Under the pieces are notes generated by a model. That model was not told where the DNA came from. It ran no database searches and saw only the letters and a list, made by a program, of their open reading frames with translations. Below are positions 25,716 to 34,397 of a stretch of DNA of 64,000 nucleotides, piece by piece (the stretch's first letter is position 1; each line of letters opens with the position of its first letter). The DNA lies in NCBI RefSeq assembly GCF_029893325.1, contig NZ_JARXWL010000005.1, forward strand, positions 1 through 64,000, written 5' to 3'. Origin of the DNA: Enterococcus sp. PF1-24. GTDB taxonomy: Bacteria; Bacillota; Bacilli; Lactobacillales; Enterococcaceae. Position numbers and translations under genes: made by a program.

Positions 25716-26474
25716 ATGGGGAAATTAACAGATTTAGCTAACTTTCGCCAACTTGGTGGGCTAGAAAATCGTGAAGGCAAAAAAATTCAAGAAAATCGTT
25801 TGTTACGTTCAGGGGAATTGTACAACTTGAATCAAGCAAGTCGGGATTTATTAAACGAACATCAATTAATTAAAGTAATTGATTTACGTGGGGCTGATGA
25901 GCGGGAAAAACGCCCAGATGATCAGTTGCCAGAAATCAATTATGCGTGGATTGATATTATGAAAGATGTTGAAAATACTGCTAGTATGAGCAGCTTTATG
26001 GAAGTTGGCGACGTTGAAGGCATTGACCAACATATGTTTTCAATTTATGATAACTTGATTTTAGATAAAGGAGCGCAAGAAGGTTATCGTCAATACTTTG
26101 AAGAGTTATTAAAAACTGAAAATGGTTCTGTTTTATTTCACTGTTTTGCTGGAAAAGACCGTACGGGGATTGCGGCTGCTTTAACTTTAGAGTTATTAGA
26201 TGTGCCGAAAACGACTATTTATCAAGATTATTTGGCAACTAATGCGCAACGTCAAGTGCCTAATCAGCTGATGTTTGACGAGCTAATCGCTCAAGGAGCT
26301 AATGAGCGACAAGTGGAAACCATGCGAGTAGCAATGGAAGTTAAGACAGAGTATTTAGAACATGCTTATCAACTGTTAGAAAAAACATTTGGTGATATCA
26401 CTAACTATTCAAAAGAAGTTTTACACTTAGCAGCTTCTGATTTAAAAGATTTAAAAGCATTGTATTTGAAATAA
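25716..26474 (+). CDS. Protein-tyrosine/serine phosphatase (Y_phosphatase3 type)
   Basis: The 252-residue cytosolic phosphatase carries the P-loop HCFAGKDRTG (Cys143, Arg149), the signature of the IphP/LipA-type tyrosine phosphatase family, some of which also hydrolyse phosphoinositides. The N-terminal NFRQLGG and RSGEL motifs are also typical. I chose ATG 25716, nine bases after GGGAGG; longer readings begin inside the nagB terminator. It is monocistronic, with a terminator at 26487-26533. Substrate unknown. Confidence 0.88.
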   Translation: MGKLTDLANFRQLGGLENREGKKIQENRLLRSGELYNLNQASRDLLNEHQLIKVIDLRGADEREKRPDDQLPEINYAWIDIMKDVENTASMSSFMEVGDVEGIDQHMFSIYDNLILDKGAQEGYRQYFEELLKTENGSVLFHCFAGKDRTGIAAALTLELLDVPKTTIYQDYLATNAQRQVPNQLMFDELIAQGANERQVETMRVAMEVKTEYLEHAYQLLEKTFGDITNYSKEVLHLAASDLKDLKALYLK

Positions 26475-26486
26475 ATGAATAGAATA

Positions 26487-26533
26487 AACAAGCACTTGTA
26501 ATCTTTTATAAATGACAAATGCTTGTTTTTTGC
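26487..26533 (+). terminator. Terminator of the tyrosine phosphatase gene
   Basis: A 13-bp stem with one mismatch (26487-26499 with 26515-26527) is followed by TTTTTG. Confidence 0.75.
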
Positions 26534-26560
26534 ATAAAAAAACTAAGTGAGGTAGACGAT

Positions 26561-27241
26561 ATGACTGAAAAAAAGCAACATTTAGCAGCAATTATTTTTG
26601 ATATGGATGGGGTTTTAGTTGATTCTGAATATACTTATTTAGAATCGAAAACCGCTATGTTGAAAGATGCTGGTTTCACTAAAGATATTAGCTATCAGTA
26701 TCAATTTATGGGGACGACTCATGAGTTCATGTGGCAAGTGATGAAGGATGAGTTGGGTTTACCTTTAACGGTGGCTGAGTATATTGCTGAAATGAACAAG
26801 CAACGGCAATTGATGATTGAAAGAGATGGGGTAAAAGCAATTAAGCACGCGCAAGCATTGGTGCAGCGTTTAGCTGCGACGGGTATCCCGTTAGCGGTTG
26901 CGTCCTCTTCTCCTAAAAAAGAAATTTTAGCGATGTTGCAAGCCTTAGAAATAAAAGATTGCTTTGATGTGATTGTCAGTGGGGAAGAAGTCTCTCACTC
27001 TAAGCCAGAACCAGATATTTTTTTGAAAGCTGCCGCTGATTTAGGGGTAGCAGCAAGGGATTGTTTAGTTTTTGAAGATACGAAAAATGGTAGCTTAGCA
27101 GGTAAAAGAGCAGAGATGTATGTAGTTGGCTTTGCTAATCCTGATTATCCTTTGCAAGATTTAAGCTGTGCTAATCAGGTGATTAATAGTTTTGCAGAAA
27201 TTGATTTACCACAGTTACAAAAGTGGGTTGCAGAAGTTTAA
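26561..27241 (+). CDS. HAD-family hydrolase (beta-phosphoglucomutase-like subgroup)
   Basis: The 226-residue protein has the HAD nucleophile motif FDMDGVLVDSE (Asp14 and Asp16), a helical cap (about 25-90), motif II ASSSP, and motifs III/IV KPEPDIFLKAA and FEDTKNG. The MDGVLVDSE form is shared by beta-phosphoglucomutases and related sugar-phosphate phosphatases. I chose ATG 26561 after AAGTGAGGT; an upstream in-frame start at 26519 overlaps the preceding terminator. Substrate not predictable. Confidence 0.85.
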   Translation: MTEKKQHLAAIIFDMDGVLVDSEYTYLESKTAMLKDAGFTKDISYQYQFMGTTHEFMWQVMKDELGLPLTVAEYIAEMNKQRQLMIERDGVKAIKHAQALVQRLAATGIPLAVASSSPKKEILAMLQALEIKDCFDVIVSGEEVSHSKPEPDIFLKAAADLGVAARDCLVFEDTKNGSLAGKRAEMYVVGFANPDYPLQDLSCANQVINSFAEIDLPQLQKWVAEV

Positions 27242-27246
27242 ACAGC

Positions 27247-27286
27247 AAAAGAGAGGGGAACAATTTTGTTCCTCTCTCTTTTTTAC
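27247..27286. terminator. Bidirectional terminator between HAD gene and nrdF
   Basis: A 17-bp stem with one wobble position (27247-27263 with 27267-27283) is bordered by A and T runs. Its right flank overlaps the nrdF stop codon. Confidence 0.88.
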
Positions 27287-28245
27287 ATACCGATTAAATA
27301 ATCATCATCATTCATAGCTTCAACCGCCCCTAGTAGATAGCCGTTACCTACTTGAGAAAAAAAGTCATGATTACTTGTACCTGTTGATAAGCCATTCATT
27401 ACAATTGGATTGACATCATTGGCTGTATCTGGAAAAAGGGGCTCCATCCCTAAATTCATCAAGGCTTTATTAGCGTTATAACGTAGGAAAATTTTCACTT
27501 CCTCCGTCCAACCTAATTCATCATAGAGTTCTTCGGCATAAAGTTCTTCATTTTCATATAATTCATAGAGTAAATTATAAAGCCAATCTTTTAAGGTTTG
27601 TTGTTCCGCTTCCGTTAATTCATTGAAAGCCAATTGAAATTTATAACCAATATAAGTTCCGTGAACTGATTCATCGCGAATGATTAATTTGATAATTTCA
27701 GCTACATTAGCCAGTTTATTATTTCCTAAATAATAAAGGGGGGTATAAAAACCAGAATAGAAAAGAAAAGTTTCTAAAAAGACACTGGCGATTTTTTTCT
27801 CTAATGGTGAGCCATTTTTATAAATTTCATTAATTATTTCTGCTTTTTTTTGCAAGTAAGGATTAGTATTTGTCCATTCAAAAATATCATCAATTTCTTT
27901 TTTTGTATTTAAGGTGCTGAAGATTGACGAATAGCTTTTGGCATGAACGGATTCCATAAATTGAATATTGTTTAAAACTGCTTCTTCATGTGGCGTCCGA
28001 ATATCTTTTTTTAATTGATCCATACCGCTTTCTGACTGGATGGTATCTAAGAGAGTCAAACCACCAAAAACATGGCTAACGGTTGTTTTTTCGACGGCTG
28101 ATAAACTGCGCCAATCATCTAAATCGTTAGATAAAGGAATCCGGGTATCCAACCAAAATTGCTCAGTTAATTTCTCCCAAGTGGATTTATCAATAATATC
28201 TTCAATTTCATTCCAATTAATGGCTTGATAATAAGGTGTTGTCAT
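27283..28245 (-). CDS. nrdF: Ribonucleotide reductase class Ib, beta subunit
   Basis: The 320-residue radical-generating subunit of aerobic class Ib ribonucleotide reductase houses the dimanganese or diiron tyrosyl-radical centre. Metal-ligand motifs are visible in QSESGMD, FMESVHAKSYSSIF and IRDESVHGTYIGY. ATG 28245 follows AAGGAGA. It is last in nrdH-nrdI-nrdE-nrdF, 32 bases after nrdE, and shares a bidirectional terminator with the convergent HAD gene. Confidence 0.96.
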   Translation of the reverse strand: MTTPYYQAINWNEIEDIIDKSTWEKLTEQFWLDTRIPLSNDLDDWRSLSAVEKTTVSHVFGGLTLLDTIQSESGMDQLKKDIRTPHEEAVLNNIQFMESVHAKSYSSIFSTLNTKKEIDDIFEWTNTNPYLQKKAEIINEIYKNGSPLEKKIASVFLETFLFYSGFYTPLYYLGNNKLANVAEIIKLIIRDESVHGTYIGYKFQLAFNELTEAEQQTLKDWLYNLLYELYENEELYAEELYDELGWTEEVKIFLRYNANKALMNLGMEPLFPDTANDVNPIVMNGLSTGTSNHDFFSQVGNGYLLGAVEAMNDDDYLIGM

Positions 28246-28277
28246 AACTGTCTCCTTTTTATTTTGTTGGAAAAGTT

Positions 28278-30437
28278 TTAAATTACACAGCTTTCACATT
28301 GATTGCTACCGATTTCTTCAGCGTCTTCTGTAAAAGTTCGCACATAATAAATTGATTTAATACCTTTATTAAAGGCGTAGTGACGTAAAATATTTAAATC
28401 ACGAGTAGTTTGTTTGGTGGTATTTTTCCACTCATACAAACCCTCAGGAATTTCAGAGCGTAAGAATAAGGTTAAACTCATCCCTTGATCTACGTGTTGT
28501 TGTGCAACAGCATAAGTATCAATCACTTTACGCATATCCATATCGTAAGCTGAAGTGTAATAAGGCAATGTTTCATTTGATAAACCAGCAGCTGGATAAT
28601 AAATTTTGCCAATTTTCTTTTCTTGTCGTTCTTCAATTAAGCGAGTAATGGGTTGCAAGCTGGCGCTAGTATCATTGACATACGAAATTGAGCCATTTGG
28701 CGCTACTGCTAAGCGATTTTGATGATATAAACCACTTTGGCTAACGGTTTCTTTTAAAGCTTGCCAGTCAGCTACTGTTGGGATAAAAATATCAGCAAAC
28801 AGAGCTTGAACTTTGGCTGTTTGCGGTTGAAATTCCCCTGTTAAATATTTGTTGAAATATTCACCACTGGCATAAGTTGATTTTTCAAAATTATGAAAGA
28901 CTGTTTGACGTTCTACAGCGATTTTGTTGCTAGCTACTAACGTCCAATAATTTAAGAGCATAAAATAAATATTAGTAAAATCAAGGGCTTCTTCAGAACC
29001 GTAATCCATTTGATTTTTAGCAAAAAAAGTATGTAAGCCCATTGCCCCTAAACCAATGGTATGACTTTGTTGATTGCCATGTTCAATTGAAGGAACTGCG
29101 GCAATTTGTGAAGTATCCGTGACAAAAGTTAAGGCGCGAGTCATAGCTTGAACAGACTTACCAAAATTAGGACTAGCCATTAAGTTATCAATGTTAGTTG
29201 ATGCTAAATTACAGCTGATATCAGTGCCTAAGACTTCATATTCTTGGCGGTCGTTAATGACTGATGGAGTTTGAACTTGCAAAATTTCCGAACAAAGATT
29301 ACTCATAATGATTTTACCGTCAATCGGATTTTCGCGATTAGCGGTATCAATATTTAAAATGTAAGGATAACCAGATTCTTGTTGTAATTTAGCAATTTCA
29401 TTTTCTAAATCACGAGCTTTGATTTTTTGCTTGCGGATATTAGGATTGGCGACTAAACTGTCGTATTCGGCGGTAATATCAACATAAGAAAAAGGCACGC
29501 CGTATTCTTTTTCAACGCTATAAGGGCTAAATAAATACATTTCTTGATTTTTACGAGTTAATTCGTAAAACTTATCAGGCACAATCAAACCGAGAGAAAG
29601 GGTTTTAACGCGAATTTTTTCATCAGCATTTTCTTTTTTCGTAGATAAAAAAGCTTCAATATCAGGATGAAAGACGTTTAAATAAACAACGCCCGCCCCT
29701 TGTCGTTGACCTAATTGATTTGAATAACTAAAACTATCTTCAAATAATTTCATAACTGGCACAACACCACTAGCAGCATCTTCATAGCCTTTAATAGGTG
29801 CGCCAGCTTCTCGCAAGTTAGATAAGGTGATACCGACACCGCCGCCAATTCTTGACAGCTGTAGCGCTGAATTGATGGAGCGACCGATACTATTCATATC
29901 GTCAGTGACTTGTAATAAAAAGCAAGAAACCAATTCGCCCCGCTGTTTTCGGCCAGCGTTTAAAAAAGAAGGGGTGGCTGGCTGATAGCGTTGATGAATC
30001 ATTTCATCAGCTAAGCTTAACGCCAGTTCTTCATCGCCATCGGCAAAATATAAAGCGTTGAAAGCCACCCGGTCTTCATAACTTTCTAAATAGTGGTTGC
30101 CGTCAAAAGTTTTTAAGGCATATTGGGAGTAAAATTTATAAGCTGCCATAAAAGATTTAAAACGAAAATTTTGTTCTTTTAGAAATTGAAATAACTTTTC
30201 AATAAATTCGGGTTGATATTTTTGAATAAAGGCAGTTTCAAGATAACCATTATCGGTTAAATAAGTTAATTTCTCTGCAATGGTTGCGAATTGCTTTGTA
30301 TTTGGTAGGACATTTTCATTAAAAAAAGCAGTTAAAGCTGCTTGGTCTTTTTGTAAAGGAATTTGGCCGTTTACCGGCCGGTTGATTTCATTATTTAATT
30401 GAAAATAAGTTACATTTTTTAAATCTTTAAGGCTCAA
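28278..30437 (-). CDS. nrdE: Ribonucleotide reductase class Ib, alpha subunit
   Basis: The 719-residue catalytic subunit reduces ribonucleoside diphosphates. It has the active-site cysteine in SNLCSEI, the NDTSASLQPITRL region and the C-terminal redox pair CESC near the end, which is reduced by NrdH. The start is TTG 30437 inside the end of nrdI (11-base overlap), preceded by AAGTGGTGA. The following SLKDLKNVTYFQLNNEIN matches the usual N-terminus, which supports this start. The enzyme lacks the long ATP cone of class Ia, as expected for NrdE. Confidence 0.96.
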   Translation of the reverse strand: MSLKDLKNVTYFQLNNEINRPVNGQIPLQKDQAALTAFFNENVLPNTKQFATIAEKLTYLTDNGYLETAFIQKYQPEFIEKLFQFLKEQNFRFKSFMAAYKFYSQYALKTFDGNHYLESYEDRVAFNALYFADGDEELALSLADEMIHQRYQPATPSFLNAGRKQRGELVSCFLLQVTDDMNSIGRSINSALQLSRIGGGVGITLSNLREAGAPIKGYEDAASGVVPVMKLFEDSFSYSNQLGQRQGAGVVYLNVFHPDIEAFLSTKKENADEKIRVKTLSLGLIVPDKFYELTRKNQEMYLFSPYSVEKEYGVPFSYVDITAEYDSLVANPNIRKQKIKARDLENEIAKLQQESGYPYILNIDTANRENPIDGKIIMSNLCSEILQVQTPSVINDRQEYEVLGTDISCNLASTNIDNLMASPNFGKSVQAMTRALTFVTDTSQIAAVPSIEHGNQQSHTIGLGAMGLHTFFAKNQMDYGSEEALDFTNIYFMLLNYWTLVASNKIAVERQTVFHNFEKSTYASGEYFNKYLTGEFQPQTAKVQALFADIFIPTVADWQALKETVSQSGLYHQNRLAVAPNGSISYVNDTSASLQPITRLIEERQEKKIGKIYYPAAGLSNETLPYYTSAYDMDMRKVIDTYAVAQQHVDQGMSLTLFLRSEIPEGLYEWKNTTKQTTRDLNILRHYAFNKGIKSIYYVRTFTEDAEEIGSNQCESCVI

Positions 30438-30786
30438 GTTGATTCACCACTTTCGTAAAATTTGCGACATCTTCGTTGGTGCCACTAAACTCAAAAGCAA
30501 AAAGTAGTGGCAATTGATATTCTTTAGCTAGTCTTTTGGCGGTATGAATAAAGGCGTCTGCGAAATTGCGATTGCCGTTTCCGGCGATACCTAGACATAA
30601 ACTTTGGTGATGATTGCGGTTTAAAAATTCACTAACAGGCGCAACTAATTCACTAGAATAAGTAGGTACAATCAAAATAAAAGGCTCGTTTATTTGCAAA
30701 TCAGCAGTGATTTCGGCATTAGATAAAGCCAATTTATTAACAAAACGCCTTGTTTGTCCTGTAAGTGAGAAATAAACAATTTTCAT
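30427..30786 (-). CDS. nrdI: NrdI flavodoxin
   Basis: The 119-residue flavodoxin-like protein delivers oxidant for assembly of the dimanganese cofactor of NrdF. The FMN loop reads YFSLTGQTRRFV (about 5-16), followed by VPTYSSE and GNGNRNFADAF. I chose the ATG at 30786, which overlaps the nrdH stop by one base (TAATG); the longer reading starting at 30891 lies entirely within nrdH. It also overlaps nrdE by 11 bases, so the operon is tightly coupled. Confidence 0.95.
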   Translation of the reverse strand: MKIVYFSLTGQTRRFVNKLALSNAEITADLQINEPFILIVPTYSSELVAPVSEFLNRNHHQSLCLGIAGNGNRNFADAFIHTAKRLAKEYQLPLLFAFEFSGTNEDVANFTKVVNQLEP

Positions 30787-31013
30787 TAGCCAATCACCAA
30801 TTGCTTCAATTGGTCCGGACGAAAACCGACAATCGTTTTTTCTTCTGCAATGGTAACGGGAACACTTTGAAAACCTTGTTCTTTTAACCAAGGTAGAAAT
30901 TCTGGTTGGTTATCAATATTTATTTCTTCAAAAGCCACTTGTTGTTGTTCCAAAAAGCGCTTAGTCATATTGCATTGCATACAATTATTTTTAGAGAAAA
31001 TTTTTACTTTCAT
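30786..31013 (-). CDS. nrdH: NrdH glutaredoxin-like protein
   Basis: The 75-residue thioredoxin-fold protein reduces NrdE. It has the redox motif CMQC (Cys12 and Cys15), SVPVT and the C-terminal GFRPDQL that distinguishes NrdH from glutaredoxins. ATG 31013 is preceded by GGAGG. It is the first gene of nrdHIEF and follows a strong minus-strand promoter with NrdR boxes. Confidence 0.96.
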   Translation of the reverse strand: MKVKIFSKNNCMQCNMTKRFLEQQQVAFEEINIDNQPEFLPWLKEQGFQSVPVTIAEEKTIVGFRPDQLKQLVIG

Positions 31014-31051
31014 TTCAGTTACCTCCGGAGTTTTATCATTTACAAATATTT

Positions 31052-31080
31052 AGTATAAGGATTTCATTTCTAAAGGTCAA
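31052..31080 (-). promoter_or_regulatory. Promoter of nrdHIEF
   Basis: On the minus strand TTGACC (31080-31075), 17 bases, TATACT (31057-31052). Confidence 0.7.
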
Positions 31081-31087
31081 GAAATAA

Positions 31088-31134
31088 GCACTAGATATTG
31101 TGGTATATTTTTCGGTAGTGTCTACATTTAGTGT
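31088..31134. promoter_or_regulatory. Paired NrdR boxes upstream of nrdHIEF
   Basis: Box 1 GCACTAGATATTGTGG (31088-31103) and box 2 TGTCTACATTTAGTGT (31119-31134) match 12 and 11 of 16 positions of ACACTATATATAGTGT. Their starts are 31 bases apart, the three-turn spacing typical of NrdR sites. They lie directly upstream of the -35. Confidence 0.7.
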
Positions 31135-31254
31135 TGATGGGCTGATTTGCTAAGCTTTTCCAATGATTTTTATAACTGAAATAATAAATAATGTTTATAA
31201 ACTGAAAACAATAATAATAGCAAGGGGATAAAGCTGATAATAAAGGAAATCATA

Positions 31255-31305
31255 TTGACTTTTTGGCCTGCTGATAGTAATCTTATGATAACGATTATCA
31301 TTATC
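31255..31305 (+). promoter_or_regulatory. feoAB promoter with Fur box
   Basis: A -35 TTGACT (31255-31260) and a poor -10 TAATCT (31278-31283, 17-base spacer) are followed by GATAACGATTATCATTATC (31287-31305), 17 of 19 positions of the classical Fur box, or 13 of 14 of the 7-1-7 form TGATAATNATTATCA at 31286-31300. Bound Fur would cover the transcription start, so feoAB should be induced by iron starvation. Confidence 0.8.
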
Positions 31306-31336
31306 GCATGGTTGATTAATAGAAAGTTGGTGTCAA

Positions 31337-31807
31337 ATGAAATCATTAGTTGAGGCGGAGTTAAAAAAGACCTATCAAGTCCAAGAAATTCAATTGGATG
31401 AAGATACTAAACGTCATTTAAATGGCTTAGGTATTATTAAAGGGAGCAAAATTGCACTTATTTCTTTAGCCGGTGAATCTGGTATTATACTTTCTCAAAG
31501 TGCTCGCTTAGCCCTAAGTCAAAAAGTGTTAACGGGAATTTTAGTAGATGAAACGGTTGAATCATCTGAAACTTGGTTATCTTTGGATATGTTGGCTGTG
31601 GGTGAAAAAGCCAAAGTATTAAGGATTTATGGAACGGGTGCCATCAAACGTCGTTTAATGGATATGGGGTTAACCAAGGGCACTGAATTATTAGTGCAAA
31701 AAGTTGCACCGCTAGCGGACCCGATTGAAATTAAAGTACGTGGCTATGAATTAAGTTTACGAAAAAATGAGGCAGCTCAAGTTTTAGTTCGAAAGGAGCT
31801 GAGTTAA
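31337..31807 (+). CDS. feoA: FeoA, tandem-domain form
   Basis: The 156-residue protein is twice the usual FeoA size. It contains two SH3-like FeoA domains: about 1-75 (with KRHLNGLGIIKGSKIALI) and about 80-155 (with KRRLMDMGLTKGTELLV and PIEIKVRGYELSLRKNEA). Only the second keeps the common RRLMDMG signature. FeoA assists the FeoB ferrous-iron transporter. The ATG at 31337 has a weak ribosome binding site. It lies one base upstream of feoB under a Fur-type promoter. Confidence 0.92.
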   Translation: MKSLVEAELKKTYQVQEIQLDEDTKRHLNGLGIIKGSKIALISLAGESGIILSQSARLALSQKVLTGILVDETVESSETWLSLDMLAVGEKAKVLRIYGTGAIKRRLMDMGLTKGTELLVQKVAPLADPIEIKVRGYELSLRKNEAAQVLVRKELS

Positions 31808-31808
31808 G

Positions 31809-33983
31809 ATGGCAGCATTTGAAATTGCTTTAGCAGGTAACCCCAATAGCGGGAAAACCAGTGTCTTTAACTTATTAACAGGCGCCAATCAATATGTTGG
31901 TAATTGGCCAGGGGTAACGGTGGAACGTAAAGAAGGTTCTGCTAAAAGTAATAAAGAAATTAAAATTCAAGATTTACCAGGGATTTATTCTATGTCACCT
32001 TATTCGCCAGAAGAAGTGATTGCTAGAGATTATTTACTTTCTAAAAAAGCCACCGCGATTTTAAATGTGGTAGATGCCACAAATTTAACCCGGAACTTAT
32101 ATTTAACAACGCAATTATTAGAAACTGGCGTGCCCGTAGTCATCGGCTTAAACATGATGGATGTGGTTGCCAAAAGTGGCTTACAAATCAATTTAGAAAA
32201 ATTAGCGTATGCTTTAGATACCCCCGTTGTAGGGATGAGTGCCTTAAAAAAACAAGGGGTGGAAGAAGCTTTACAAACAGCAACTCATTTAAAAACGAAA
32301 GTCGAAATGAATTATCCAACTTATGATAAGCGTTTGGAGTCGGCTTTAAGTGAAATCAGCGATATTTTAGGGCAAACAGTTCCTGAACAACAAAGTCGTT
32401 GGTTCGCTATTAAATTATTTGAGCGAGATGTGCGCGTACACGAAGAAATTAATTTAAGCAGCATTCAAAAAACTGAAATTGAAGAAGTTATTAAAATTAC
32501 TGAAAAAGTTTTTGAAGAAGATAGTGAAGCGATTTTAATTAATGAACGCTATGCCTTTGTAGAAGGCGCTGTTCAGTTAGCCACTACGGATACCGATGAT
32601 TTTAAAGCTTCAATTAGCGATAAAGTCGATAGTATTGTAACGAATCGCTGGTTAGCTTTACCGATTTTTGCTTTTGTTATGTGGTTGGTTTACTACATTT
32701 CAATTCAGACGATTGGCGTTATGGGGACAGATTGGGTGAATGAAGTTCTCTTTGGCGAAATCGTTCCTGAAGCAGCGGAATCGTGGATGGTCAGTGCTAA
32801 TGTAGCCGGCTGGATGCAAGATTTAGTTCTTAGCGGAATTATTGCTGGGGTAGGGGCGGTGTTAGGCTTTGTACCGCAATTATTAGTGCTCTTTTTCTGT
32901 TTAGCAATTTTAGAGGATTGTGGTTATATGTCACGGATTGCATTTGTGATGGACCGGATTTTCAGAAAATTTGGGATGTCAGGTAAATCTTTCATTCCGA
33001 TGTTAGTAGCAACTGGTTGTGGCGTTCCCGGTGTAATGGCAACGCGGACGATTGAAAATGAAAAAGATCGCCGTATGACGATTATTTTAACCACCTTTAT
33101 GCCATGTTCAGCAAAATTACCGATTGTGGCTTTGATTGCTGGGGCTTTCTTCCCACATAGCAGTTGGGTAGCACCTTCCGCTTACTTTATCGGAATGGCC
33201 GCAATTGTTTTATCAGGGATTGCGTTGAAGAAAACGAAATTATTCGCTGGCGATCCAGCACCGTTTATCATGGAATTACCGCCGTATCATTTACCACAAC
33301 TTAAAAATGTTTTATGGCAAACTTTTGATCGTGGTATGGCTTTTATTAAAAAAGCTGGTACAATCATTTTCGTTTCAAGTATAATTATTTGGTTCTTATC
33401 AAGCTATAGCTTTAGTTTTAAAGCTGTTGATGGCGATGAAAGTATTTTAGCTAATTTAGGCCGGGTAGTTGCACCGATTTTTGCACCATTAGGTTGGGGC
33501 AACTGGCAAAGCACCGTGGCGACAATTACTGGTTTGGTTGCTAAAGAAAATGTCTTGAATACTTTTGGGATTTTATTCCATAATGTTGAAGAAGTTTCTG
33601 AAAACGGAGTTGAAGTTTGGGGTGATTTACAAGCGGTTATTACGCCGGTTGCGGCCTATTCCTTCCTAGTATTCAACTTGTTATGTGCGCCGTGTTTTGC
33701 GGCAATTGGCGCAATTCATCGCGAAATGGTTCAAGTTAAGTGGACTTGGATTGCGATTGCTTATCAATGTGGCTTAGCTTATGCAGCTAGTTTAGTCATT
33801 TATCAATTTGGACATATCATTTTTGAAGGTGGTAGTTTCAATGCCATGACAGTCGTAGCAGGCGCTGTCTTACTGACTATGGTTTACTTCCTATTCAAAA
33901 AAGGTAAACCACAAAACGATGGAACGATTTCATTGGATGCAAATGATTTAATTGGAAAGGGTGCAAACGGATGGCAACCATAA
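31809..33983 (+). CDS. feoB: Ferrous iron transporter FeoB
   Basis: The 724-residue membrane GTPase imports Fe2+. The N-terminal G domain shows G1 GNPNSGKT (8-15), switch region VGNWPGVTVERKEG, G3 DLPGIYS and G4 LNMMD. The rest comprises the two Gate motifs with conserved cysteines (ATGCGVPGVMATRTIENEKDR and FNLLCAPCFAAIGAIHRE) and about eleven helices. ATG 31809 follows AAAGGAG in the feoA end. The 3' end overlaps a small Cys-rich gene by 13 bases. Confidence 0.96.
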   Translation: MAAFEIALAGNPNSGKTSVFNLLTGANQYVGNWPGVTVERKEGSAKSNKEIKIQDLPGIYSMSPYSPEEVIARDYLLSKKATAILNVVDATNLTRNLYLTTQLLETGVPVVIGLNMMDVVAKSGLQINLEKLAYALDTPVVGMSALKKQGVEEALQTATHLKTKVEMNYPTYDKRLESALSEISDILGQTVPEQQSRWFAIKLFERDVRVHEEINLSSIQKTEIEEVIKITEKVFEEDSEAILINERYAFVEGAVQLATTDTDDFKASISDKVDSIVTNRWLALPIFAFVMWLVYYISIQTIGVMGTDWVNEVLFGEIVPEAAESWMVSANVAGWMQDLVLSGIIAGVGAVLGFVPQLLVLFFCLAILEDCGYMSRIAFVMDRIFRKFGMSGKSFIPMLVATGCGVPGVMATRTIENEKDRRMTIILTTFMPCSAKLPIVALIAGAFFPHSSWVAPSAYFIGMAAIVLSGIALKKTKLFAGDPAPFIMELPPYHLPQLKNVLWQTFDRGMAFIKKAGTIIFVSSIIIWFLSSYSFSFKAVDGDESILANLGRVVAPIFAPLGWGNWQSTVATITGLVAKENVLNTFGILFHNVEEVSENGVEVWGDLQAVITPVAAYSFLVFNLLCAPCFAAIGAIHREMVQVKWTWIAIAYQCGLAYAASLVIYQFGHIIFEGGSFNAMTVVAGAVLLTMVYFLFKKGKPQNDGTISLDANDLIGKGANGWQP

Positions 33984-34099
33984 TTTTAGCGGTGGCAATT
34001 TTTGGTTTTGCTGGCTATGTTGTCATTTCCCGCTTGCGAGGCAATGGTGGCTGTAACGATTGCCATTGTGATTGTGCAGTTAAACCAGAAGAAAAATAA
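33971..34099 (+). CDS. FeoB-associated Cys-rich small membrane protein
   Basis: The 42-residue protein has one N-terminal transmembrane helix (about 2-20) followed by a basic turn and a cysteine cluster CNDCHCDC (Cys28, 31, 33, 35). It resembles the small Cys-rich proteins that follow feoB in many Firmicutes and may take the place of FeoC. ATG 33971 overlaps feoB by 13 bases and is preceded by GGAAAGG (33954-33960). The cysteines could bind iron or a cluster at the cytosolic face; that is inferred. A terminator follows at 34111-34150. Confidence 0.85.
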   Translation: MATIILAVAIFGFAGYVVISRLRGNGGCNDCHCDCAVKPEEK

Positions 34100-34110
34100 G
34101 ATATAATCGG

Positions 34111-34151
34111 AGAGTAGTTCGGGTGGTTTTACCGCAGAGCTACTCTTTTTG
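34111..34151 (+). terminator. Terminator of the feo operon
   Basis: A 10-bp stem with one wobble (34111-34120 with 34137-34146) is followed by TTTTG. Confidence 0.75.
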
Positions 34152-34397
34152 ATAAAATATAGGTATTTTATTGTCAAACCTTTAATGATTAAGTCAGAGT
34201 AGTTGTTGATTTTACAAAAAAAGTTGCCAATAACGGGCTAGAATGCTAGAATGTAGTATGTATGACTAGAGGTATGCACAATAATTTCAATTGTGCTGGA
34301 TGTAAATAAAAATATTTACCTATTTATCTAAGATAATTAATCACAAGATTGTATAAAATGGCAGGTAAAAATGAACTAAAGGGGACGTGAACACAAT

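Noticed and set aside
30787-30891. N-terminal extension of NrdI
   Set aside because: The extra residues are a second frame of nrdH. The flavodoxin fold starts at MKIVYFSLTG at 30786.
34244-34259. Tandem CTAGAATG repeat
   Set aside because: Two copies of an 8-mer in an A/T-rich gap are too short to call a repeat element. A nearby 7-bp inverted repeat (34276-34296) is equally weak.
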